DNA from: CAYZMS01 sp964479625
Lineage (GTDB): Bacteria; Bacteroidota; Bacteroidia; Chitinophagales; Saprospiraceae
Length of the DNA: 64,000 nucleotides
Assembly: GCA_964479625.1 (NCBI GenBank)
Contig: CAYZMS010000022.1
Location: 1-64,000 of the forward strand
Direction of reading: 5' to 3'
In this document: positions 8,507 through 16,652 of the stretch, piece by piece
How positions within the stretch are numbered: position 1 is the stretch's first letter
How the letters are laid out: the number at the start of each line of letters is the position of its first letter
Program-made: the position numbers and the translations under genes
Notes under the pieces: model-generated
Told to the model about the DNA's origin: nothing
The model's input: the letters and a program-made list of their open reading frames with translations, nothing else
Database searches by the model: none

Positions 8507-10222
8507 ATGGAAGATGTGCACAACCAGTTCACCCTGACGGATTATTTCCTGTATTGGGAACGAGAGAAGGCTGATATGCCTTTTTTGCTGCAGCCTTTCG
8601 GCAATCAGTGGGAAACCACCACCTGGCAGCAAGCCGGGGATCAGGCCCGCAGGATCGTTTCCGGTTTGCAAAAGCTGGGCTTGCAGAAAGGCGATCATGT
8701 TGCCATTATTTCGAAAAATTGCCGGGAATGGATCATTGCGGATGTGGCGATCATGCTGGGCGGTTTTATCTCCATACCATTGTACCCCAACCTTACTGCA
8801 GCTCAGCTAAGGAAGGTTTTCGAAATTGCAGAAGTGAAAGCCCTGTTTGTGGGAAAGATCGAAGACTGGGACCAAATGAAGGATGGTTTACCGGCGGATC
8901 AGGTCCCCATAGTTACCTTCCCACACTATGCCGGAAACAGCAAAATAGCGGGCAATTTCGAATGGAATGCTTGGTTGGAAGAATACGAACCCTCCAGGGA
9001 TATCCACAAAGCCGAGTTAGAAGACCTCTGGTCGATCATGTTTACTTCCGGCACCACGGGCACCCCAAAGGGGGTCATGCATAGCCATCAGGCTCCTACT
9101 GCCCTGATCCGAAACGAAAAGGAGCATAATAATTTGCGTTTATTCGACGGCGATGAGCATCGGTTCTTTTCCTATTTGCCGTTGAACCACATTGCAGAAC
9201 GGGTGATCGTGGAAGGTGCTGCTCTAATGACCGGAGGCACCATTTCCTTCGCCGAGTCTCTGGATACCTTTGGCCAAAACCTTAAGGAAACCCGTCCTAC
9301 CTTATTTATGGCAGTCCCTCGCATTTGGACCAAGTTCCAGTTGGGTATTCTGCAACGGCTTCCACCAAAACGATTGAACCTCCTTTTGCGAATACCCTTT
9401 CTTTCGAAAATAGTCAAAGCGAAGATCCGGAATGGTTTAGGCCTGGACGCAGCGAGAATATTACTCACCGGTGCTGCTCCCACTCCCGACAGCCTGAAGA
9501 AATGGTTTACCCAATTTGATTTGTATTTGCAGGAGGTATACGCCATGACCGAGAACTGTGGAGGGTGCACCCTTATGCCCCGCGACGATATCCGGCCGGG
9601 TACCGTCGGAAAGCCTCTTCCCAATGTGGATATAAAGATCGACCCAGGGACGGGGGAAGTGTTAATGCGGGCGCCCTGGGTAATGCTGGCTTACTACAAA
9701 GCACCTCAAAAATCGGCTGAGATCCTGGCTCATGGCTGGTTGCACACGGGTGATGCAGGGGCTATAGATGCTGACGGCTTTCTTCGCCTCACGGGCAGGG
9801 TTAGTGATACCTTTAAGTCTTCCAAAGGGAAGTTTATTGTTCCGGCCCCTATCGAATGGGGCTTTTCCAGTAACACCTATATCGAACAGGTGTGTGTGGT
9901 CGGTTTGACAGTGCCCCAGCCACTTGCCCTGGTCGCACTTTCTGAACTGGGCTGGGCGGAAGACCCGGAAAAGGTTACTCAAAGCCTCCAAAACACGCTG
10001 AAAAAGGTGAATGCAGAATTGGCTAATTACGAACGAGTGAAAAAGGTCATTATTTGTGAAGAGAACTGGGATGTAAATAATGGTTTACTGACTCCCACTA
10101 TGAAAATCAGAAGAAATGTTTTAAACCAGCGCTATCAGGATAAATACGACGATTGGTTTGCTGCTGAGGAAGAGGTCATTTGGGTGGATCAAGCCCAAAT
10201 AGCTGCTAAGCCGAATGTGTAG
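8507..10222 (+). CDS. Long-chain acyl-CoA synthetase-type AMP-dependent ligase
   Basis: A 571-residue adenylate-forming enzyme that activates a carboxylic acid to its CoA thioester. The P-loop-like motif FTSGTTGTPKGV is near residue 177, the YAMTE motif near 350 and the GWLHTGDAG...DGFLRLTGR hinge near 410-440; a conserved Lys lies in the late TPTMKIRRN segment. This is the FadD15/ACSL-like branch with a helical insertion before YAMTE. I chose the ATG at 8507 (17 bases after the upstream stop); an in-frame ATG at 8468 overlaps the reductase gene by 23 bases and is possible. It sits in the lipid catabolism run. Confidence 0.88.
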   Translation: MEDVHNQFTLTDYFLYWEREKADMPFLLQPFGNQWETTTWQQAGDQARRIVSGLQKLGLQKGDHVAIISKNCREWIIADVAIMLGGFISIPLYPNLTAAQLRKVFEIAEVKALFVGKIEDWDQMKDGLPADQVPIVTFPHYAGNSKIAGNFEWNAWLEEYEPSRDIHKAELEDLWSIMFTSGTTGTPKGVMHSHQAPTALIRNEKEHNNLRLFDGDEHRFFSYLPLNHIAERVIVEGAALMTGGTISFAESLDTFGQNLKETRPTLFMAVPRIWTKFQLGILQRLPPKRLNLLLRIPFLSKIVKAKIRNGLGLDAARILLTGAAPTPDSLKKWFTQFDLYLQEVYAMTENCGGCTLMPRDDIRPGTVGKPLPNVDIKIDPGTGEVLMRAPWVMLAYYKAPQKSAEILAHGWLHTGDAGAIDADGFLRLTGRVSDTFKSSKGKFIVPAPIEWGFSSNTYIEQVCVVGLTVPQPLALVALSELGWAEDPEKVTQSLQNTLKKVNAELANYERVKKVIICEENWDVNNGLLTPTMKIRRNVLNQRYQDKYDDWFAAEEEVIWVDQAQIAAKPNV

Positions 10223-10233
10223 AAAATTCAAGT

Positions 10234-11058
10234 ATGAAAGATCTTTCGAATAAAGTAGTCGCGATCACGGGTGCAGGCTCCGGGATTGGCCGCGATCTAG
10301 CCCTACAGTTGGCCCGCAAAGGGGCACGGCTGGTTCTGAACGACTGGAACCTTTCCACACTGGAAGAAACCCTGAAAACCATCCGCCAATCGGGCGGGCT
10401 GGCAGAAGGGCAGGCCTTTGATGTGGGGGATCTTTCCGCCTTCCGGGAGTTCACTCAATTCTCTCTGGATGCCTTTGGGAAGGTGGACGGCATCATCAAT
10501 AATGCGGGCATTGCTCTGGAACAACGGACCATTGAGCAAACTTCATTCGAAGATTTCGAACGACTTTTTCAGGTCAACCTCTGGGGGGTGATCTATGGCA
10601 GTAAACTCTTCATCCCCCTGCTTCGGGAACGCCCGGAAGCCTTCCTGGTGAATATCAGCAGTGTGTTTGGTATAATGGGCTATCCTTTGCAAGGGCCTTA
10701 TTCCACTGCAAAGTTTGCCGTTCGGGGGTTAACCGAAACCTTACGCTACGAGTTAAAAGATACTTCCATTCTGGTAAGTTGCGTACATCCAGGAGGAATC
10801 CGGACGAATATTATTCGGAATATAGAACCCTCCAACACCAGAAAGCATGCGCGCTTTGCTGCAGTATTCGAAAAAATGGCCAAAACCAGCTCCGAAGAAG
10901 CTGCCGCAGTGATCCTCAAAGGTATCGAAAAGGGGAAGAACCGCATTCTGATCGGGTCGGATGCCCGCTTTATTGATCGGGTGGCGCGTTTACTGCCAAG
11001 CACCTACGAACGAATCTTACTCCGGAAATTTGACCTGGAGCGGTTTTCTGCTCCCTGA
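10234..11058 (+). CDS. SDR family oxidoreductase
   Basis: A 274-residue classical short-chain dehydrogenase with the cofactor motif GAGSGIG (residues 12-18), NNAG near 89, a catalytic Ser in NISSVFG and the YSTAK motif, so all catalytic positions are present. The C-terminal extension of about 45 residues past the core with a basic A-R-L-L-P-S-T-Y-E-R segment resembles membrane-associated fatty-acid-type SDRs. It begins 11 bases after the acyl-CoA ligase and is followed 26 bases later by a second SDR. The likely substrate is a lipid-derived alcohol or ketone, inferred from the neighbours only. Confidence 0.83.
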   Translation: MKDLSNKVVAITGAGSGIGRDLALQLARKGARLVLNDWNLSTLEETLKTIRQSGGLAEGQAFDVGDLSAFREFTQFSLDAFGKVDGIINNAGIALEQRTIEQTSFEDFERLFQVNLWGVIYGSKLFIPLLRERPEAFLVNISSVFGIMGYPLQGPYSTAKFAVRGLTETLRYELKDTSILVSCVHPGGIRTNIIRNIEPSNTRKHARFAAVFEKMAKTSSEEAAAVILKGIEKGKNRILIGSDARFIDRVARLLPSTYERILLRKFDLERFSAP

Positions 11059-11084
11059 AAAAAATAATCCTGCTCAAAAACGGC

Positions 11085-11885
11085 ATGTATATGCGTACCG
11101 CATTAATCACAGGAGGATCCAGTGGAATCGGACTGGAGTTAAGTAAGCAGTTGGCAGAGGCCCGGCAATGGCGGCTCCTTTGGGTTTCCAAGCCCGCAAC
11201 CGAACTGGAACAGGCCCGCACTAGCTTACAAGAAATGTTCCCTCAGTTGGAGATACACACCCTTGCCAGGGATCTTTCCCTGACCGACGGGCCAAAAGCC
11301 GTTTTTGAATGGAGCCGGGAACTGGGTTTCCCCATAGACCTGCTGGTGAATAACGCCGGGTTCGGGACCTATGGCTATATTAATGAGATTTCCCCCGAAA
11401 AGGAATTGACAATGATCCATTTACACATCTGTGGTTTGTATCAACTTACCCGGCTCTTCTTAAAAGAGATGGTCGAACGGGATTCAGGGCATATCATCAA
11501 CATGTCCTCGATCTCTGCTTTCCAGGCAAATCCCATGCTTACCACTTATGGTGCGACTAAGAGCTTCGTCCTGCAGTTCAGCCGGGGCCTGAATTTTGAG
11601 TTAAAGGAACAAAGGAGTGCTGTTCGGGTGACTGCCGTTTGCCCAACACCGGTCAAAGAAACCGGGTTCCAGACTAATGCAGGTATGGAACAAACGAATA
11701 CCTTTAACAACTGGATGGTGGTCACGCCCGAAGTAGTGGCAAAAAGTATAATCCGTTCCCTCGGGTCTCGTCCGGACGTGTTGATCCCCGGCAGAGGGTT
11801 TAGTATGCTCCGGTCTGTGCTGCGGCACTTGCCGGATCGGTGGATGATGAAGCTCTCCCGGCGGCACCTGAGAACGGTTTCCTAG
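11085..11885 (+). CDS. SDR family oxidoreductase
   Basis: A 266-residue short-chain dehydrogenase with the cofactor motif GGSSGIG, a VNNAGFGTYG segment, a catalytic Ser in NMSSISAF and YGATK. The pattern NNAGFG and the late PGRGFSMLRSVLRHLP tail are typical of the DltE/YqjQ-like SDR branch. A second ATG two codons downstream (11091) is equally plausible as the start. It shares the operon with the acyl-CoA enzymes. The substrate is unknown. Confidence 0.82.
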   Translation: MYMRTALITGGSSGIGLELSKQLAEARQWRLLWVSKPATELEQARTSLQEMFPQLEIHTLARDLSLTDGPKAVFEWSRELGFPIDLLVNNAGFGTYGYINEISPEKELTMIHLHICGLYQLTRLFLKEMVERDSGHIINMSSISAFQANPMLTTYGATKSFVLQFSRGLNFELKEQRSAVRVTAVCPTPVKETGFQTNAGMEQTNTFNNWMVVTPEVVAKSIIRSLGSRPDVLIPGRGFSMLRSVLRHLPDRWMMKLSRRHLRTVS

Positions 11886-11915
11886 ATTTCTAAACGAATT
11901 TACTTATCCCCGACT

Positions 11916-12272
11916 ATGCGCTGGCTTTTATTTTTAAACGCATTCACAGAGATCACTATAGGTGTTCTCTTCCTGATTTTTCCAGAGCAGGTTCTTCAAC
12001 TGCCCGGAGCGGTTGCTTTTAGAGGAGGGGCGAACACCCAAATGCTGATGGGGATGTATGGAACAGCTGCCCTTTTAGTGGGCCTGCTCTCTTTCGGGAT
12101 CTGGTGGAATAATGAAAAGGGAGTAGTACAGCGCTATGGACTACTCTATTTTGCTCTTTTTCATACGGGGCTTAGCATCAACCAATTCTTGTACAATCCT
12201 GATTGGCGACCAGGAGTTATGCATGGCTTATTTGCCCTGGGGTTTTGGTTGGCAGTTGTAATCGATGGTTAA
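11916..12272 (+). CDS. Small four-helix membrane protein, unknown function
   Basis: A 118-residue, mostly hydrophobic protein with four predicted membrane helices (about 2-22, 43-62, 75-95 and 98-116). The first helix carries Glu residues (NAFTEITIG), and a conserved-looking GAVAFRGGANTQMLMGMYG loop precedes helix two. It resembles the DUF4345-like small membrane proteins in layout, but I cannot assign a family securely. It is 30 bases after the second SDR and 65 bases before the acyl-CoA dehydrogenase fusion, all on the same strand, so a link to the lipid operon is plausible. Confidence 0.65.
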   Translation: MRWLLFLNAFTEITIGVLFLIFPEQVLQLPGAVAFRGGANTQMLMGMYGTAALLVGLLSFGIWWNNEKGVVQRYGLLYFALFHTGLSINQFLYNPDWRPGVMHGLFALGFWLAVVIDG

Positions 12273-12337
12273 GGAGGAACCGTCTGGCTTTTCAAGAAAA
12301 TTTGAAATTCATCATTTAGCATTCTAAACTGATTAAT

Positions 12338-13891
12338 ATGTATTTCAACGAGGAACACAGGCTTTTTCGACAGGGTTTGCGCGACTTCCTGGACCAGGAG
12401 GTCATGCCCTATATCGATGAATGGGAAGAACAGGAACGCATCCCCAAAGATATTTGGCGTAAAATGGGGGAAATGGGATATCTCGGACTGGACTATCCCG
12501 AAGCTTATGGGGGAGTAGAGGCTGACTTCTTTTTCTCCGTAGTTTTCCTGGAGGAGATCGCTAAATGTTTTTCCGGAGGATTCGCTGCTGCCATGAGTGT
12601 TCAGCAATACATGTCTTCCACCTATATATACAAATACGGTTCTGAGCTTCTTAAGAAGCAATACCTGACTAAAGCCATCAGTGGGGAATTGGTCTGTTCG
12701 ATAGCTATTACGGAGCCCGGTGCCGGGTCGGATGTCGCCAACATTCAAACCAGAGCCGAATTAAAAGGGGACCACTACCTGGTCAATGGAGCTAAGACCT
12801 TTATCACCAATGCCTATTATGGGGATTTTCTGGTAACGGTAGTGAAGACAGATCCGGAGGCGGGCATTCATGGGATAAGCTTATTGGTCATTGACCGCAA
12901 TGCGGAAGGAGTTTCTGCCCGGAAGCTGAGAAAACTGGGCTGGCATGCCTCTGATACTGCTGAATTGAATTTTGATAATGTGAAAGTGCCCATCGAAAAC
13001 CTGGTGGGTAAAGCAGGGCAAGGCTTTTTCTATCTAATGGGTGGCCTGCAGGTGGAACGTCTGGCAGGAGCCGTCTTGGCAGTGGCCGGTTGTGAAAAGA
13101 CCCTGGACTACGCCCTACAATACATGAGCGAACGCAGCGCATTCGGGCGGCCGATCAACAAATTTCAGGTACTCCGGCATCGGGTAGCCCAAATGGCAGC
13201 GGAAATCGAAGCAACCAAGGCATTTGTCTATCAATGTTGTAAACAGCATGAGGAAGGAGCGTATATTGTGAAAGAATGCTCCATGGCCAAACTGCTGGCC
13301 TCCGAGTTGTCCGATAAGGTTACCTATCAATGTCTTCAGTTTTTTGGAGGGTATGGCTATATGGAAGAGTATAAGGCAGCCCGGATGTTCCGGGACAGCC
13401 GGATCGGTACTATCGGCGGAGGAACTTCAGAGATCATGCGGGAGATCATTGCAAAAATGGTGATCGATGATAAGTCTTATGCCGAGGCAGGCCGTGCGGT
13501 AGAAAAAGAACAGGCGGCATCCGCTTCGAAGAATGGAACCCCCTCGAATGGTCACCGACTCGATTCACATCATCAACTAAACGATTCAAATATCATGAGT
13601 GTAGAAAGTATTATGTCAGCTATTCAGGAACGTGCTAAACGATCCTCCGCACTGGGTAACACGCTGAAATTCGATCTGGGCGAGCAAAAGGTGTTTTTAG
13701 ACGGCACCGGGGCCGAAAATAGGGTTTCTGCCGAAGACAAGGAGGCCGATTGCACGGTAAGTGTTGCACAGGAAGATATGGAAGCCATCCTTAATGGGAT
13801 GCTCAACCCTATGAATGCTTTCATGAGTGGCAAGATCAAGGTGAAAGGAGATATGGGAGTCGCTATGAAATTGCAGGGGCTATTGGGCTAA
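12338..13891 (+). CDS. Acyl-CoA dehydrogenase fused to SCP2 sterol-carrier domain
   Basis: A 517-residue two-domain protein. Residues 1-380 are a full acyl-CoA dehydrogenase: FAD-site motif ITEPGAGSD near 124-132, SAFGRPI near 267, and the C-terminal QFFGGYGY. The usual catalytic Glu before GTS is a Gly here (IGGGTSE), but Glu240 in LQVERLAG lies where isovaleryl- and long-chain dehydrogenases carry their base, so it should be active. Residues 381-420 are a polar linker rich in Ser, Asn and His. Residues 421-517 are an SCP2 lipid-binding domain (DCTVSVAQEDMEAILNGM, FMSGKIKVKGD). An internal ATG at 13595 sits exactly at the start of that domain. A terminator follows. Confidence 0.9.
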   Translation: MYFNEEHRLFRQGLRDFLDQEVMPYIDEWEEQERIPKDIWRKMGEMGYLGLDYPEAYGGVEADFFFSVVFLEEIAKCFSGGFAAAMSVQQYMSSTYIYKYGSELLKKQYLTKAISGELVCSIAITEPGAGSDVANIQTRAELKGDHYLVNGAKTFITNAYYGDFLVTVVKTDPEAGIHGISLLVIDRNAEGVSARKLRKLGWHASDTAELNFDNVKVPIENLVGKAGQGFFYLMGGLQVERLAGAVLAVAGCEKTLDYALQYMSERSAFGRPINKFQVLRHRVAQMAAEIEATKAFVYQCCKQHEEGAYIVKECSMAKLLASELSDKVTYQCLQFFGGYGYMEEYKAARMFRDSRIGTIGGGTSEIMREIIAKMVIDDKSYAEAGRAVEKEQAASASKNGTPSNGHRLDSHHQLNDSNIMSVESIMSAIQERAKRSSALGNTLKFDLGEQKVFLDGTGAENRVSAEDKEADCTVSVAQEDMEAILNGMLNPMNAFMSGKIKVKGDMGVAMKLQGLLG

Positions 13892-13955
13892 GGCAACATC
13901 GCCGCCCTAAACCAATGGGTCTGTGTTTGCGCCATAAATGGCAAGGAAAAAAGAA

Positions 13956-13988
13956 GGGCTGTCTGCAGAAGCAGGCAGCCCTTTTTTT
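13956..13988 (+). terminator. Rho-independent terminator of the lipid operon
   Basis: GGGCTGTCTGC (13956-13966) pairs with GCAGGCAGCCC (13971-13981), an 11-bp stem with one G-U pair and an AGAA loop, followed by seven T residues (13982-13988). It closes the + strand transcription unit ending with the acyl-CoA dehydrogenase fusion. Confidence 0.92.
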
Positions 13989-14112
13989 CTCATGAGTACG
14001 TTAATGGTTCTAACGCTTCGGGTTTTCCCTATCCAGTAAAGATACTGTTTATCCTGTTATATGATAAATTTTCGAATAAGTATTTACCTTTAACTAATCA
14101 GGGCTTGCCGTT

Positions 14113-14250
14113 CTATCGGACAAAACTGACCTTGCCGGTGTGGATCAACTGCTGATCGGCAATGATTGGGTAGGTATACATTCCCTGGGTCAGGTTGCTG
14201 CGGTTAATAAGCGCACTACGTCCGTTGATCTCTATATTCGGGAAAACCGG
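14113..14250 (-). pseudogene. Orphan fragment of a T9SS C-terminal sorting domain
   Basis: The 424-base gap between the lipid operon and the next gene is mostly non-coding, but on the - strand bases 14250 to 14113 encode 45 residues ending in a stop, with the segment NLTQGMYTYPI and ending HTGKVSFVR. This matches the last strands of a type A T9SS sorting domain (L-x-x-G-x-Y-x-Y ... G-K-hydrophobic). The frame is closed upstream by a stop at 14251-14253 and has no start codon, so it looks like the surviving tail of a lost secreted protein gene. The rest of the gap shows nothing else I can support. Confidence 0.5.
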
Positions 14251-14315
14251 TCACCTGATAAAGTTATGGTAGCATAAGAAGGTATTTAAGCTGGGTAGAC
14301 CTTATCTTCGCGTTC

Positions 14316-14618
14316 ATGTACATTTTGCTTATTTCGATTGTGATCGGGCTGTTCGTGGCGATGTTATTCCTGAACCTTTACTTCCGGATCAGGGTGTTAA
14401 AGAGTTACCGCTTGCTGGTCCAAAACCGGGTAGATTTTCAACCGGGCCACGTGTTTAACCAGGAAAAAAGAGAAAAGGAGATTCACCCCCGCTATCCAGA
14501 AATGGTGAAGGAGGTCGAAACCTTTTGTAACCATTTGCGCTTTTCTATTCGAATGGCAACCGTTTTAATCGCTCTCATTACCCTGTTCGGAGCGATCCTT
14601 ATGTACTACAGGGATTAG
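14316..14618 (+). CDS. Small two-helix membrane protein, unknown
   Basis: A 100-residue protein with hydrophobic helices at about 2-24 and 78-96 and a basic, polar segment between them (about 25-75) that would lie in the cytoplasm or periplasm as a hairpin loop. I do not recognise a family. It is 83 bases upstream of the Gfo/Idh/MocA oxidoreductase on the same strand. Start is the first ATG of the frame and the hydrophobic N-terminus supports it. Confidence 0.6.
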   Translation: MYILLISIVIGLFVAMLFLNLYFRIRVLKSYRLLVQNRVDFQPGHVFNQEKREKEIHPRYPEMVKEVETFCNHLRFSIRMATVLIALITLFGAILMYYRD

Positions 14619-14701
14619 ATCCCAGAAATACCTGGTATCGGGTATTTGAGTAGGGGGATGGCAGGATTATTTAATAACTCAAAACGCACAATCCACGAAA
14701 C

Positions 14702-15679
14702 ATGCTAAAAATTGGCGTACTGGGAGCGGGCCACCTGGGGAAAATCCATTTGAAATGTATTGGATTGGCTGGTGCACATTATGAATTGGCCGGAGTTTAT
14801 GATCCGGATAGAGCGGCCGCCGAATACGCAAAAACCACTTTTGGGGTAAAGGTGTTCGACAGCCCGGAGGCCCTGATCGATGCGGTGGAAGTGGTGGACA
14901 TTGTGACCCCTACGCCTGTTCATTTTGAATTGGCAAAAAAGGTCCTTGAGGCCAGGAAACACTTATTCATTGAAAAACCGCTTACGGAAACAGTGGAACA
15001 GGCAGAAGAGCTGGTTCGACTGAGCCGGGAAAAGGGGGTGAAGGTCCAGGTGGGGCATGTTGAACGTTTTAACCCAGCTATTCTAGCACTGGGTGATACG
15101 CCGCTTTCGCCTATGTTCGTGGAAGGGCACCGGCTGGCAACTTTCAACTCCAGGGGAACGGATGTTTCAGTGGTGCTGGACCTGATGATACACGACCTGG
15201 ACATTGTGCTGAGTATGATCGATAGCCCTATCAAGCATGTTTATGCGAGTGGTGTGGCAGTGGTGAGTGAATCCCCAGATATTGCTAACGCCCGACTGGA
15301 ATTCGAGAATGGTGCAGTGGCCAATTTAACAGCCAGTCGGATCTCGCTAAAGCAAATGCGAAAGATACGCTTGTTTCAAAGGGATGCTTACATTAGCCTG
15401 GATCTGCTGGATAAAAATGCTCAGGTGGTTCGCCTTCGAGATGACGCTCCCGAAGCAGGAGGAATGGAACTGGAAACTCCGAAAGGGAAAAAATATATTG
15501 AGTTAAACCAACCCGCCATAGAACCGGTCAATGCTATTAAAATGGAGTTGGAAACTTTGGCAGAAAGCATTCAGAACAATGCTGCTCCCCGGGTAAGTAT
15601 TGAGGCCGGGTATGAGGCACTGAAGGTGGCTTATGAGATTGCCAGACAAATCCATGAAAAAAACCTGGGCCTAATGTAA
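14702..15679 (+). CDS. Gfo/Idh/MocA family oxidoreductase
   Basis: A 325-residue NAD(P)-dependent sugar dehydrogenase-type enzyme. The Rossmann motif GAGHLG is at residues 8-13 and the family hallmark EKP at 91-93; a G-H-V-E-R-F-N-P segment near 120 and a D-L-M-I-H-D-L-D-I motif near 160 (substrate-binding His/Asp) follow. Such enzymes often oxidise a hydroxyl of a nucleotide sugar or free sugar. Because an initiating sugar-phosphate transferase is encoded 1 kb downstream on the same strand, a role in making a modified sugar for a surface polysaccharide is a reasonable inference. The reaction itself is not determinable from sequence. Confidence 0.88.
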   Translation: MLKIGVLGAGHLGKIHLKCIGLAGAHYELAGVYDPDRAAAEYAKTTFGVKVFDSPEALIDAVEVVDIVTPTPVHFELAKKVLEARKHLFIEKPLTETVEQAEELVRLSREKGVKVQVGHVERFNPAILALGDTPLSPMFVEGHRLATFNSRGTDVSVVLDLMIHDLDIVLSMIDSPIKHVYASGVAVVSESPDIANARLEFENGAVANLTASRISLKQMRKIRLFQRDAYISLDLLDKNAQVVRLRDDAPEAGGMELETPKGKKYIELNQPAIEPVNAIKMELETLAESIQNNAAPRVSIEAGYEALKVAYEIARQIHEKNLGLM

Positions 15680-15754
15680 CCCAAGGGGTGGTTTTTCTGC
15701 GGAAGTAAAATAAATGCACTTTCTTTACATAACCTTTTATACCTATTCCGGCTT

Positions 15755-16633
15755 ATGCAACAACCGGTTATCGCTATTCTAATCTGCCTGCTTTCTGCAT
15801 TCGGATGTTCCATTGCAGATTTAGAAGGTGATATACCTGCTTATGTGCAAATAAATGAATTTGAACTGGAGGCCGGGCCTGGTCAGGGTAGTGCCTCGAG
15901 CAAAATTACAGACGCCTGGGTTTTTGTGGAGGGAGGTTTCCTGGGAGTGTATGATTTGCCAGCAGATGTACCCATACTAGCAGAGGCCCCCAGGGAAGTG
16001 TGTGTACAGCCAGGAATTAATGAGAACGGTATTAGTAGCACACCCCAGATTTACCCTTTTTACAAACAAAGATGCCAGGTAATTGATCTGCAGCCCAATA
16101 CGGATGTAGCCATCCTGGCTCAAACCACCTACCTGGAAGAAACCCGATTCGGATTTATTGAAGATTTTGAAGGAAGCGGGAATATTTTTCAGGATTTAAT
16201 TGTCGGTTCGAACCTTAACCGTATACAAAATTCTCCCGAGGAACCGTTTGAAGGAAGGAATTCGGGAAAACTACGATTGGACTCCGTTGCTTTTTTTGCA
16301 GAACTAGCCACGACAATCCGCTTCAAGGATCTGTTGGAAAGAGGAAACTCGGTTTTTTTGGAGCTGAACTATAAATCTGAAGCTCCGGTCATCTTCGGTA
16401 CCATTGGTCATTTTAACAATGCGTTGCAGGATCCAGTCACACTTTATGTGGCGGGTTTTAACCCAAGTGCATCCTGGAACAAGATCTATTTCAACCTGAC
16501 GCCGGCCGTACAAGAACTACGGGCCGACGAATACCAAATTGTATTGCAAACAAGCTTACTCACTGAAAATGGTACATTCTCCGGGACTAAAGCCGACGTC
16601 TACCTCGATAACGTCAAACTGGTCTACTTCTAG
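15755..16633 (+). CDS. Uncharacterised lipoprotein
   Basis: A 292-residue protein with a lipoprotein signal ending S-A-F-G-C, Cys18 being the anchor. The body has a beta-sandwich look with an early Ig-like segment (AYVQINEFELEAG...DAWVFVEGGFLGVYDLP), and a second half beginning E-D-F-E-G-S-G-N that ends in Y-L-D-N-V-K-L-V-Y-F, the usual form of a carbohydrate-binding-like jelly-roll. I do not recognise a named family. It is directly upstream (19 bases) of the sugar-phosphate transferase gene, so a part in envelope polysaccharide biogenesis is plausible but unproven. Confidence 0.7.
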   Translation: MQQPVIAILICLLSAFGCSIADLEGDIPAYVQINEFELEAGPGQGSASSKITDAWVFVEGGFLGVYDLPADVPILAEAPREVCVQPGINENGISSTPQIYPFYKQRCQVIDLQPNTDVAILAQTTYLEETRFGFIEDFEGSGNIFQDLIVGSNLNRIQNSPEEPFEGRNSGKLRLDSVAFFAELATTIRFKDLLERGNSVFLELNYKSEAPVIFGTIGHFNNALQDPVTLYVAGFNPSASWNKIYFNLTPAVQELRADEYQIVLQTSLLTENGTFSGTKADVYLDNVKLVYF

Positions 16634-16652
16634 TCGTGATGCAGGTCTGAAC

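Noticed and set aside
16539..16652. Upstream start for the sugar-phosphate transferase
   Set aside because: Would overlap the lipoprotein gene by 95 bases and add a segment without membrane or domain character.
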